From assembly GCA_964519585.1 (NCBI GenBank), contig CAZFIO010000121.1, positions 1-5,990 of the forward strand: a stretch of 5,990 bases of DNA. Direction: 5' to 3'. Below the pieces are notes generated by a model that was given only the letters and a program-made list of their open reading frames with translations, did not search any database and was not told where the DNA came from. How positions within the stretch are numbered: position 1 is the first letter of the stretch; each line of letters opens with the position of its first letter. The position numbers and the translations under genes are program-made. Source of the stretch: CAZFIO01 sp964519585 (GTDB taxonomy: Bacteria; Bacillota; Clostridia; Tissierellales; Tissierellaceae). Shown here piece after piece: positions 1-5,749 of the stretch.

Positions 1-1
1 T

Positions 2-1156
2 CGGAACTTCTCCGGAGCTGTTGAAGCGGCAGCCTCCACTGGGGGCCAAATAATACCACCTATAATGGGTGCTGCTGCCTTTATTATGACAGAGTTTGTA
101 GGGGTTCCATATGGTACAGTTGCTATGGCAGCTGTTATACCAGCCCTATTATATTTCACTGGTATCTTTACCAATGTTCACTTCGAGGCCTTGAAAAATG
201 GCTTACTTGGGCTTTCTAAAGATAAAAGGCCAGATGCTAAGAAGTTATTTAAAGAAGGCTGGTATATGCTACTACCTGTAATTCTTATATTTGCCTTGCT
301 AATTAGTGGAAGTTCAGCTATGAAGGCTGCCATGTATGGAATTATGGGATGTATAGTTATTTGGATTATAAATATTATCAAAGAGGAAAAAAGATTTGAT
401 CCTATAAAATTTGCAAAGATGTTTATAGAATGTTTAGATGAAAGTGCTCGTAGTGCTATTGCAGTTGCTGTTACTTGTGGTACTGCTGGTATCATCGTAG
501 GTGTAGTAACCATGACAGGTCTTGGATTGAAGATGGCTGATGGTTTGGTTAAGTTAGCAGGTGGAAGCTTACTACTTACTATGGTCTTTACTATGATAAG
601 TTCCATAATACTTGGAATGGGTGTTCCAACTACTGCAAACTATATCCTTCAAGCAACTATTTCAGCACCAGCCCTGGTACTTCTAGGTGTTCCGCCAATT
701 GCAGCTCATATGTTTGTATTTTACTTCGGTATAGTTGCTGATATAACTCCGCCAGTTGCCCTGGCTGCCTTTGCAGGTGCCGGTATATCTGGAGGGGAAC
801 CAATGAAGACAGGTTTCCAAGCAACCCGGCTGGGTATAGCAGCCTATATTGTACCCTATATGATGGTACTGAATCCTATACTTGTTCTTGTCAATGTTGA
901 AAACCTTGCTACTGGATTATTTGTATTAATGGTATTGAAGGCAGTTGTTACAGCTGTAATTGGTATGATTGGTATAGCTACAGGATTTACCAACTACTTC
1001 CATACACATTGTAGGATTTACGAACGTATTATGCTTGTTGCAGGAGGTCTTCTACTTGTTGACCCAGGTACAATTGGTGACATTGTGGGTATAGGACTTT
1101 TAGTTTTAGTTTATGTTATGCAAAAAGCTAGAACTAGGGATGTTGCAATTTCATAG
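2..1156 (+). CDS. TRAP transporter fused permease (4TM/12TM), C-terminal part
   Basis: Membrane permease of a tripartite ATP-independent periplasmic (TRAP) transporter, the type with small and large subunits fused, which usually works with a TAXI-family extracytoplasmic solute receptor. The frame is open from base 2, so the gene begins upstream; an internal ATG at base 65 is not the start, because the codons before it read NFSGAVEAAASTGGQIIPP, a conserved DctM-like signature. About 384 residues are visible; family members are commonly over 600 residues, so roughly the N-terminal 40% is missing. A second DctM signature, LGMGVPTTANYI, lies at bases 611-646, followed by the conserved FGIVADITPPVALAAFAGAG stretch. 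Several hydrophobic segments run to the C-terminus, which ends in a short basic tail. The substrate cannot be deduced; organic acids are typical of the family. A terminator follows 32 bases after the stop. The receptor gene is not in the window and may lie upstream. Confidence 0.93.
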   Translation, partial: RNFSGAVEAAASTGGQIIPPIMGAAAFIMTEFVGVPYGTVAMAAVIPALLYFTGIFTNVHFEALKNGLLGLSKDKRPDAKKLFKEGWYMLLPVILIFALLISGSSAMKAAMYGIMGCIVIWIINIIKEEKRFDPIKFAKMFIECLDESARSAIAVAVTCGTAGIIVGVVTMTGLGLKMADGLVKLAGGSLLLTMVFTMISSIILGMGVPTTANYILQATISAPALVLLGVPPIAAHMFVFYFGIVADITPPVALAAFAGAGISGGEPMKTGFQATRLGIAAYIVPYMMVLNPILVLVNVENLATGLFVLMVLKAVVTAVIGMIGIATGFTNYFHTHCRIYERIMLVAGGLLLVDPGTIGDIVGIGLLVLVYVMQKARTRDVAIS

Positions 1157-1188
1157 AAACTAATTAAAGAACAATATTTAGATTTTTT

Positions 1189-1222
1189 AATGGCGCTGAA
1201 AGAGATTTCAGTGCCATTTTCT
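1189..1222 (+). terminator. Intrinsic terminator after the TRAP permease
   Basis: A 13-bp stem (1189-1201 with 1206-1218, one G-T wobble) closes a GAGA tetraloop and runs into TTTT-C-T. It lies between the permease stop and the isomerase start, so it separates the two transcription units or lets only part of the transcripts through. I see no convincing promoter between it and the next gene, so some read-through may be what expresses that gene. Confidence 0.8.
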
Positions 1223-1250
1223 AAAACAAGTTTTAAAATACAAGTGTGGA

Positions 1251-1256
1251 AAGGAG
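1251..1256 (+). promoter_or_regulatory. Ribosome binding site that sets the PhzF-family start
   Basis: AAGGAG lies 7 bases before ATG at 1264. An in-frame GTG at 1246 precedes this site and would put the Shine-Dalgarno sequence inside the coding region, so ATG 1264 is the supported start. Confidence 0.85.
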
Positions 1257-1263
1257 ATATCAG

Positions 1264-2154
1264 ATGAAAAGGGAAGTGTTATGTTATGAAGCTTTTTCTA
1301 CTAGACCTGGTAAAGGAAATCCAGCAGGGGTTTGCTTTGATAGTGATAACTTAAGTGATGAAATGATGCAGGCTATAGCAAAAGAGGCTGGTTACAGGGA
1401 AACCTGCTTTCTAGTAGGCTCAGACAATCCAAAGGCTGATTATGGACTCCGTTATTTTAAACCACAATATGAGGTTGACTTGTGTGGCCATGGGACCATT
1501 GCTAGCTTGATTGCCTTGGCAGAGAGGCTGAATTGGAAGGAAGATAGGAGTTTATCTATTGAAACAAGGGCTGGTCTGCTAGAATGCAACTATAAGGCAG
1601 AAAGAAAAGAGATAGTAATGCAGCAGGCAAATGCCAGGTTCGACTCATTTGAGGGCAGTGTAAAAGATCTAATGAATGCTATAGAATTACCAGAGGAGGC
1701 CTATGACGATAGCTATCCAATTGTATATGGAAATACTGGCTTATGGACCTTGGTGACTCCTATAAAAAAACTAGCCTACTTTAAGCAAATGCAACCACAT
1801 AATGATGACTTTCAGTATATCTTAAAGAAAGGTCCATTTACATCAGTGCATTTATTTTGTCAGGAAACAATCTATGAAGATTGCTTACTACATGCAAGAC
1901 ACTTTTCGGCTTCAGGTGGAGGTAGTCCAGAAGATATTGTAACTGGTACAGCCAATGGGGTATTAGGAGCCTACTACATAAATTATATGAGACCAGAATT
2001 AAATGAAGCAGAATTTTTAATTGAACAGGGGCAGGATATGGGCAAGGATGGATTTTGCAGGACCTTTGCAAAAAAAGAAGAAGATGGAACAATATCTGTA
2101 AAAATTGCTGGAAGAGGTATTTATTCTGAAAAAAGGATTATTGAAATTAGATAG
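1264..2154 (+). CDS. PhzF family isomerase/epimerase-like protein
   Basis: A 296-residue protein of the PhzF/diaminopimelate-epimerase-like fold, cytoplasmic. Visible signatures: FSTRPGKGNPAGV near the N-terminus (residues 11-23), the GYRETCFL motif with the presumed catalytic Glu46, EVDLCGHGT with His76, and SPEDIVTGTANG with Asp224. These match the Glu/His/Asp set of Pseudomonas PhzF (Glu45, His74, Asp208). The fourth residue, Ser213 there, is Thr229 here, a conservative change at the same +5 spacing from the Asp. Length fits the family (about 260-300). PhzF itself isomerises a dihydro-hydroxyanthranilate in phenazine synthesis, but no other phenazine gene is present and most clostridial homologues have no known substrate. 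A generic isomerase or racemase of a small carboxylated metabolite is the safest reading. It is preceded by a terminator and followed by a long hairpin, so it is probably a single-gene unit. Start chosen at ATG 1264 from the ribosome site. Confidence 0.93.
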   Translation: MKREVLCYEAFSTRPGKGNPAGVCFDSDNLSDEMMQAIAKEAGYRETCFLVGSDNPKADYGLRYFKPQYEVDLCGHGTIASLIALAERLNWKEDRSLSIETRAGLLECNYKAERKEIVMQQANARFDSFEGSVKDLMNAIELPEEAYDDSYPIVYGNTGLWTLVTPIKKLAYFKQMQPHNDDFQYILKKGPFTSVHLFCQETIYEDCLLHARHFSASGGGSPEDIVTGTANGVLGAYYINYMRPELNEAEFLIEQGQDMGKDGFCRTFAKKEEDGTISVKIAGRGIYSEKRIIEIR

Positions 2155-2182
2155 GACATAGAATATAAAATCACCTAAATTA

Positions 2183-2226
2183 ATAGGGAATGAAAATTCT
2201 CTTAAAAGAAAATTTTCATTTCCTAT
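2183..2226 (+). terminator. Long inverted repeat after the PhzF-family gene, probable terminator
   Basis: A 16-bp stem (2183-2198 with 2211-2226, one G-T wobble) with a 12-base loop sits 28 bases after the stop. No run of T follows on the plus strand, so it may act as a weak or factor-assisted terminator, or protect the 3' end of the transcript. Its right arm lies just upstream of the next gene's putative -10 box and covers the place where a -35 would fall. Confidence 0.5.
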
Positions 2227-2237
2227 ATTGAAATTTA

Positions 2238-2246
2238 TGATATACT
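2238..2246 (+). promoter_or_regulatory. Extended -10 promoter candidate for the small coiled-coil gene
   Basis: TGATATACT fits the extended -10 pattern TGn-TATAAT with one mismatch. No good -35 hexamer lies 16-18 bases upstream (that position falls in the hairpin arm), which fits an extended -10 promoter. It lies about 30 bases before the start codon. Confidence 0.4.
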
Positions 2247-2277
2247 GATATTAAGTTAAATTCTTGGGGGGCTTAAT

Positions 2278-2562
2278 ATGTCTAAGGAAACCAGTAATGA
2301 CCAACTATTTGAATTTATGACCAAGATGTATGGTGAAATGCAGGAAGGGTTCAAGGAATTAAGGGGAGAAATTCAGGAAAACAGAGGTCTAATTCAGGAA
2401 AATAGAGATGAAATTAGGAATATAAATGCCAAAATTGAGCATGAAATTATGCCTAAACTTGATATTTTATTTGATGGATATAAACAAAACTCTGATAAAC
2501 TTGATAGGATTGAGAAGGAAGTTTCTAGGCATGATGAAATTATACTTGGAAGAGTAAAATAA
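2278..2562 (+). CDS. Small coiled-coil protein of unknown function
   Basis: A 94-residue, highly charged, soluble protein without signal peptide, membrane segment or cysteines. I recognise no enzymatic domain. The start is ATG 2278 behind a G-run (2266-2271), a weaker ribosome site than its neighbours have. Residues 10-30 form an amphipathic stretch (MYGEMQEGFKEL). Then come heptads beginning with Ile: IQENRGL (32-38), IQENRDE (39-45) and IRNINAK (46-52). A conserved-looking segment EIMPKLDILFDGYKQNSDKL (56-75) follows, with a C-terminal DRIEKEVSRHDEIIL helix. The pattern predicts a parallel coiled coil or helical bundle, probably an oligomer. Short proteins of this build, with a 'LFDGYKQNS' core, are in my recollection common and uncharacterised in Clostridia. 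It has its own candidate promoter upstream, and the promoter of the next unit starts 4 bases after its stop, so it stands alone. Confidence 0.8.
   Translation: MSKETSNDQLFEFMTKMYGEMQEGFKELRGEIQENRGLIQENRDEIRNINAKIEHEIMPKLDILFDGYKQNSDKLDRIEKEVSRHDEIILGRVK
2371..2412 (+). repeat. Two 21-bp direct repeats inside the coiled-coil gene
   Basis: Bases 2371-2391 and 2392-2412 are near-identical, both starting ATTCAGGAAAA, and encode two consecutive heptads IQENRGL and IQENRDE. The DNA unit equals exactly seven codons, so gain or loss of a unit would change coiled-coil length without shifting the frame. Confidence 0.8.
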
Positions 2563-2565
2563 TGC

Positions 2566-2594
2566 TTGCAATTTTGAAATATATATTATATAAT
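2566..2594 (+). promoter_or_regulatory. Promoter of the T-box leader and aminotransferase
   Basis: TTGCAA (2566-2571), a 17-base spacer and a perfect TATAAT (2589-2594). Transcription would begin near 2600-2603, about ten bases before the T-box Stem I, which is where a T-box transcript is expected to start. Confidence 0.75.
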
Positions 2595-2610
2595 AAATTT
2601 TAATACAATA

Positions 2611-2824
2611 AACCGACGAAGAGGAAGAAGATTATATTCCTAATTACAGAGAGCTTACACTTGGTGGGAGTAAGTATTGGGATTTTTCTTTAGCTACCTG
2701 GGAGGGCTTGTTTAAAGCAAGACGGATGCAGCCGTTATTCTGTATAGAGTGGATCATAGGATCAATTTGGGTGGTAACGCGGAAGATGTCTTTCGTCCCT
2801 GTATAGGGATGAGGGGCTTTTTTT
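2611..2824 (+). promoter_or_regulatory. T-box riboswitch leader (tRNA-sensing), complete first unit
   Basis: A cis-acting leader that reads the charging state of a tRNA and lets transcription continue when it is uncharged. The Stem I 5' element GACGAAGAGGA lies at 2615-2625. The distal arm folds as a 7-bp helix (2638-2644 with 2676-2682), an AG-rich bulge TACAGAGA (2645-2652), a 6-bp helix (2653-2658 with 2670-2675) and a terminal loop containing GGTGG. The T-box sequence GGGTGGTAACGCGG is at 2769-2782; its TGGT (2772-2775) would pair with a tRNA acceptor end ACCA, i.e. discriminator base A. The antiterminator forms from GGG and GCG with CGTCCC (2794-2799), which the competing terminator also uses. 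The specifier codon is uncertain: GCT (2693-2695, Ala) is best placed, just before a conserved-type A and the CCT that can pair with AGG 2622-2624. AGC (Ser) and TTC (Phe) are alternatives. Confidence 0.92.
2788..2824 (+). terminator. First T-box terminator
   Basis: A 13-bp stem with several G-T wobbles (2788-2800 with 2805-2817), GTAT loop, then seven T (2818-2824). Its left arm includes the CGTCCC used by the antiterminator, so the two folds exclude each other. Confidence 0.9.
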
Positions 2825-2869
2825 ATTATGATGAGAAAAAAAGTCATATTTCCTATCCAAAGATTTATG

Positions 2870-2936
2870 GTCAAATTGGGTGGTAACACGGAAGCTAGGC
2901 CTTTCGTCCCTTGTATAGGGATGAGAGGCCTTTTTT
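2870..2936 (+). promoter_or_regulatory. Second T-box antiterminator/terminator module without Stem I
   Basis: A second T-box sequence, GGGTGGTAACACGG (2878-2891), lies exactly 109 bases after the first and is followed by its own terminator. Only 53 bases lie between the end of terminator 1 and this sequence, too few for a Stem I, so the module has no specifier of its own. The tRNA-pairing TGGT is retained (2881-2884). ACG here pairs with CGT (2905-2907) without the G-T wobble that GCG-CGT has in the first module. The surrounding sequence also matches the first module, which points to partial tandem duplication. It would require a second tRNA contact, using the upstream Stem I or the acceptor end alone, before the aminotransferase is transcribed. 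Confidence 0.88.
2897..2936 (+). terminator. Second T-box terminator
   Basis: A fully paired 15-bp stem (2897-2911 with 2917-2931, two G-T pairs), TGTAT loop and a six-T tail (2931-2936). It is longer and contains fewer wobbles than the first terminator, so it should be the stronger block. It ends 24 bases before the aminotransferase start codon. Confidence 0.9.
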
Positions 2937-2960
2937 AATAAAAAAACAAGGAGGCAAATC

Positions 2961-4067
2961 ATGAGTAAAAGATTATTTATACCAGGACCAGTAAATGTAA
3001 GGGATGATGTATTAGCACAAATGACAAATTCAATAATAGGGCACAGAACCATGGCGGCCTCCGGCTTGCAAAGAGGAATAAGTGAAAAACTACAGGAGAT
3101 TTTTTATACAAAGGATAGGATAATCTTATCCACATCCTCAGGAACAGCTTTAATGGAAGGTGCCATAAGGTCATTTACTAAAAGACGTGCAGCTGTATTT
3201 TCAAATGGATTCTTTGGAACCCTTTGGTATGAGATGGCTTTGCACAACGATAGGGAGGCAGATTTATTTATCCCTGAAAAGGGTAAACCTATAAGCGGTG
3301 ATATGGTTGATAAGGTTCTTTCCACAGGTAAATATGATTTAGTAACAATTACCCACAATGAAACATCATCAGGGATTACAAATCCTATGGAGGAAATCTC
3401 CAGGGTAATAGAAAAGTATCCTCAGGTTATATGGCTGGTAGACGGTGTTTCTTCTGTTGGTGGAATAAAGCTAGAGGTTGATAAGCTGGGTATTGATGTA
3501 TGTATAGTATCATCACAAAAATGCTTTGGACTTCCTCCAGGAATGGCTGTAGCATCTGTATCTGAAAAGGCTATAGAAAGGGCTAGGGATATAGATTTTA
3601 GGGGATATTATTTAGATTTCCTAGAGTTATATGAAACCATAGATAAAACTAACTACCAATATATTTCTACACCTAATCTTCCCTTGATGAATGCAATGGA
3701 TTATCAATTGGATAAGATTTTGGAGGAGGGTTTGGAAAATAGATACAAGAGACATGAAGAACTGGGCAGGATGGTAAGAAATTGGGCTATGAAACACTTT
3801 TCCCTATATACAGAGGAAGGCTATAGGTCCAACACAGTGACAACTATAGAAAATACTATGAATTTAGATTTTAATTTACTAGATGAACTTTTGGGCCAAA
3901 GAGGCTTCCAAATTTCCAATGGTTATGGGGATTTAAAGGATAAAACTTTCAGGATAGGTCACATGGCAGATACTACAGTAGAAGAATTGGAAGAGTTACT
4001 GGAAAATTTGGATGAAGTAATTGAAGAAATGATGGAGGGAATCTCTAGGCAGGCAATAGCAGTATAA
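2961..4067 (+). CDS. Class V PLP aminotransferase, alanine/serine-glyoxylate type
   Basis: A 368-residue cytoplasmic fold-type I PLP enzyme that transfers amino groups from a small amino acid (alanine or serine are usual donors) to a 2-oxo acid such as glyoxylate or pyruvate. Start ATG 2961 lies 6 bases after AAGGAGG. Signatures: FIPGPVNV (residues 6-13), the phosphate/cofactor-loop stretch SSGTALMEGA (59-68), HNETSSGI (132-139), the PLP-ring aspartate in VDGVSSVGG (Asp161), the Schiff-base lysine in SSQKCFGLPPG (Lys187), STPN (237-240) and the carboxylate-binding arginine in FRIGHMADTT (Arg331). Length is normal for the family. Related enzymes act as alanine-glyoxylate, serine-glyoxylate, ureidoglycine-glyoxylate or phosphoserine transaminases; the sequence alone does not decide. 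No serA lies next to it, which weakens, but does not exclude, a serine-biosynthesis role. The T-box leader ties expression to tRNA charging, so a biosynthetic role for an amino acid is likely. The last codons resemble the repeat array that follows. Confidence 0.93.
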   Translation: MSKRLFIPGPVNVRDDVLAQMTNSIIGHRTMAASGLQRGISEKLQEIFYTKDRIILSTSSGTALMEGAIRSFTKRRAAVFSNGFFGTLWYEMALHNDREADLFIPEKGKPISGDMVDKVLSTGKYDLVTITHNETSSGITNPMEEISRVIEKYPQVIWLVDGVSSVGGIKLEVDKLGIDVCIVSSQKCFGLPPGMAVASVSEKAIERARDIDFRGYYLDFLELYETIDKTNYQYISTPNLPLMNAMDYQLDKILEEGLENRYKRHEELGRMVRNWAMKHFSLYTEEGYRSNTVTTIENTMNLDFNLLDELLGQRGFQISNGYGDLKDKTFRIGHMADTTVEELEELLENLDEVIEEMMEGISRQAIAV

Positions 4068-4072
4068 ATTAA

Positions 4073-4182
4073 CAATAGTCAAGCAATTACCAGGCAATAG
4101 TCAAGCGATAGTCAGGCAATAGTCAAGCGATAGTCAAGCAATAGTCAAGCGATAGTCAAACAATAGTCAAGCGATAGTCAAA
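4073..4182 (+). repeat. Ten tandem 11-bp repeats (22-bp higher order)
   Basis: Ten head-to-tail 11-bp units, consensus CAATAGTCAAG. From unit 3 on, CAATAGTCAAG alternates with CGATAGTCARR, giving a 22-bp higher-order period; unit 2 (CAATTACCAGG, 4084-4094) is the most divergent. The array begins 5 bases after the aminotransferase stop and ends before the convergent terminator. Eleven bases is not a multiple of three and nearly every unit has a TAG, so it is not coding. On the minus strand each standard unit shows TTGACT, close to a -35 box. Confidence 0.95.
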
Positions 4183-4199
4183 CATTTAGATTAAAAATC

Positions 4200-4233
4200 A
4201 GGACCTTGGGTAATTTTAACCCCAAGGTCCTTT
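4200..4233. terminator. Bidirectional intrinsic terminator between convergent genes
   Basis: A perfect 11-bp stem (4200-4210 with 4221-4231) with a 10-base AT-rich loop. The plus strand continues TTTCT; the minus strand continues GATTTTTAATC, so a T-rich tail exists in both directions. It lies between the aminotransferase (plus) and the transporter (minus, stop 17 bases away) and can serve both. Confidence 0.88.
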
Positions 4234-4248
4234 CTATGTCCAGCTTTC

Positions 4249-5667
4249 CTACAATTTCTTTGAAAATATTGCTGATACTACTATGACTCCAACTCCAAAG
4301 AGCATTAGTGGAAGTAGGCCTTTTTCAACCATTGAGATTAATCCCATACTTGCTACTACTACTATGGCTAGAGGAATTACAAATTTCATCAATACATACC
4401 ATACATTAAATAACTTGAATTCTAAAGTGCCTCCATTGGTTAGCTCATCTAGCAAATCTTCTTTTTTTACAAACCAACCTACAAAAACTGCCAGTAGGGC
4501 TCCTCCTATAGCTAGGAAGATTTTGTCTGTCAGAAGGTCAAAGAAGTCGAAGAAACCTACTCCAAATATCTTTACTTCTGACATAAGGCCCATGGATAGG
4601 GAGGCTAGTATAGATGTAACTACCATGATTCCACCTGAAATTCCTACGGAGCTTTTTCTAGTCATCCCCTTTTCATCTATTAGATAGGCTACTACTACCT
4701 CAAGCAGTGATACAGAGGAGGTAAGTGCTGCCACAGTAAGAGCTACAAAAAATATTACTGATAGGATAAGTCCTAAAGCACCCATTTTGCTAAAAAGGGT
4801 TGGAACTACTACAAATACAAGGCCTGGTCCTTCAGTTGGTTCAAGGCCAAAGGCAAAGAGGGCAGGGAATATTGCTAAACCAGCCAGTATTGCACAGCCT
4901 GTATCCATCATGGTAACAATTAGGGCATTATTAACTAGGTTTTCATCTTTTTTTAAATAGGAGCCATAGGTCATCATACAGCCCATACCTAGGGACAAGG
5001 AGAAGAATGCCTGACCCAAGGCTGCTAGATAGGTTTGGCCGTTGACCTTGGAAAAGTCTGGCTTAAGAAGAAAATCCATACCTGCTGATGCACCTGGCAG
5101 GGTTACACTTCTTGCAATTATTATTAAGAGCAGGCCAAACAGGGTAGGCATTAGAACCTTTCCAGCCTTTTCTATACCTTCAGAAATCCCCCTTGCTACT
5201 ATGACCACATTAATTGCCAGATAGATTACCATCCAAATTAATGGCTGGATAGGATTGCTTATAAATTGACCAAATACATCACCTATAGCTGTAGAACTAA
5301 GTAGGCCTGTAAAGGATTTAAATATATAGGCCAGGGCCCAGCCCCCTACTACGGGATAAAAGCCCATAATTAAAAAGGCACTAAGGACTCCTAAGACTCC
5401 TGCAAAGGTCCAAGAGGGGCTAAAACTTTTATAGGCCCCAACTGCTGAAAGACCAGTTCGCCTTCCTATGGCAAATTCTGCTATCATGACACTAAGACAT
5501 ACTACAACTACAAATCCTAAATAAATAAGTATAAATGCACTACCACCATTTTCTCCTGTCAAATATGGGAATCGCCAAATATTACCCAGGCCCACTGCTG
5601 AACCTGCTGCTGCTAAAATAAAGCCAAGCTTAGAACTCCATTGACCTCTTTGATTATTTCCTTCCAT
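4249..5667 (-). CDS. NSS-family sodium-dependent amino-acid transporter (LeuT fold)
   Basis: A 472-residue inner-membrane sodium:neurotransmitter symporter homologue. Bacterial members take up amino acids with Na+. The N-terminus carries the family signature AAAGSAVGLGNIWRFPY (residues 19-35) in the broken TM1, with Asn29 (LeuT Asn27, Na1 site) and Arg32 (LeuT Arg30, outer gate). ENGGSAF follows at 39-45. TM3 has GFYPVVGGW (100-108), TM6 the unwound GQAFFSLSLGMG (216-227) and TM8 ALTSS (312-316), with Thr314/Ser315 matching Na2 ligands. TM7 (MMDTGCAILAGLAIFP) carries Asp253 near the Na1 site, as in several bacterial members. Hydrophobicity suggests 11-12 helices; two final helices lie after residue 420. 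Start ATG is supported by AAGGAGG (5675-5681) 7 bases upstream. It is convergent with the aminotransferase and has its own promoter. Substrate unknown; a neutral amino acid is likely. Confidence 0.95.
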   Translation of the reverse strand: MEGNNQRGQWSSKLGFILAAAGSAVGLGNIWRFPYLTGENGGSAFILIYLGFVVVVCLSVMIAEFAIGRRTGLSAVGAYKSFSPSWTFAGVLGVLSAFLIMGFYPVVGGWALAYIFKSFTGLLSSTAIGDVFGQFISNPIQPLIWMVIYLAINVVIVARGISEGIEKAGKVLMPTLFGLLLIIIARSVTLPGASAGMDFLLKPDFSKVNGQTYLAALGQAFFSLSLGMGCMMTYGSYLKKDENLVNNALIVTMMDTGCAILAGLAIFPALFAFGLEPTEGPGLVFVVVPTLFSKMGALGLILSVIFFVALTVAALTSSVSLLEVVVAYLIDEKGMTRKSSVGISGGIMVVTSILASLSMGLMSEVKIFGVGFFDFFDLLTDKIFLAIGGALLAVFVGWFVKKEDLLDELTNGGTLEFKLFNVWYVLMKFVIPLAIVVVASMGLISMVEKGLLPLMLFGVGVIVVSAIFSKKL

Positions 5668-5720
5668 TTAACTACCTCCTTTTTGTCTTTTATATAATAT
5701 TTATTAATATAATTCTTTAA

Positions 5721-5749
5721 ATTATACAATATGCTTTAGTTATTTGCAA
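5721..5749 (-). promoter_or_regulatory. Promoter of the NSS transporter
   Basis: On the minus strand, TTGCAA (5744-5749), a 17-base spacer and perfect TATAAT (5721-5726), about 54 bases upstream of the start codon. The two hexamers and spacer length are identical to those of the T-box promoter. Confidence 0.7.

Noticed and set aside
178..606. Minus-strand 142-codon open frame opposite the TRAP permease
   Set aside because: Lies wholly inside a well-supported conserved gene, shows no recognisable motif and has no ribosome site; it is an antisense shadow.
1246..1263. GTG at 1246 as the start of the PhzF-family protein
   Set aside because: It would place the AAGGAG ribosome site inside the gene and add six residues not expected in the family; ATG 1264 has ideal spacing.
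2574..2602. TTGAAA at 2574 as the -35 box of the T-box promoter
   Set aside because: It is only 9 bases from TATAAT at 2589, and no other good -10 lies at 16-18 bases; TTGCAA at 2566 has the ideal 17-base spacing.
2825..2877. Stem I of a second, independent T-box
   Set aside because: Only 53 bases are available and there is no GAAGAGGA-type element, AG bulge or GGTGG loop; the second module lacks its own sensor.
2644..3052. Minus-strand open frames whose products repeat a 'KKAxHPYT' motif
   Set aside because: The repeated motif is only the translation of the two T-box terminator modules read backwards; no ribosome site, and the region is a structured leader.
4073..4182. CRISPR array
   Set aside because: Units are 11 bp, head to tail, without unique spacers, and no cas gene is present. 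It is a minisatellite-type tandem repeat.
4283..4687. Plus-strand 134-codon open frame opposite the NSS transporter
   Set aside because: Antisense to conserved transmembrane coding sequence, with low-complexity composition and no ribosome site.
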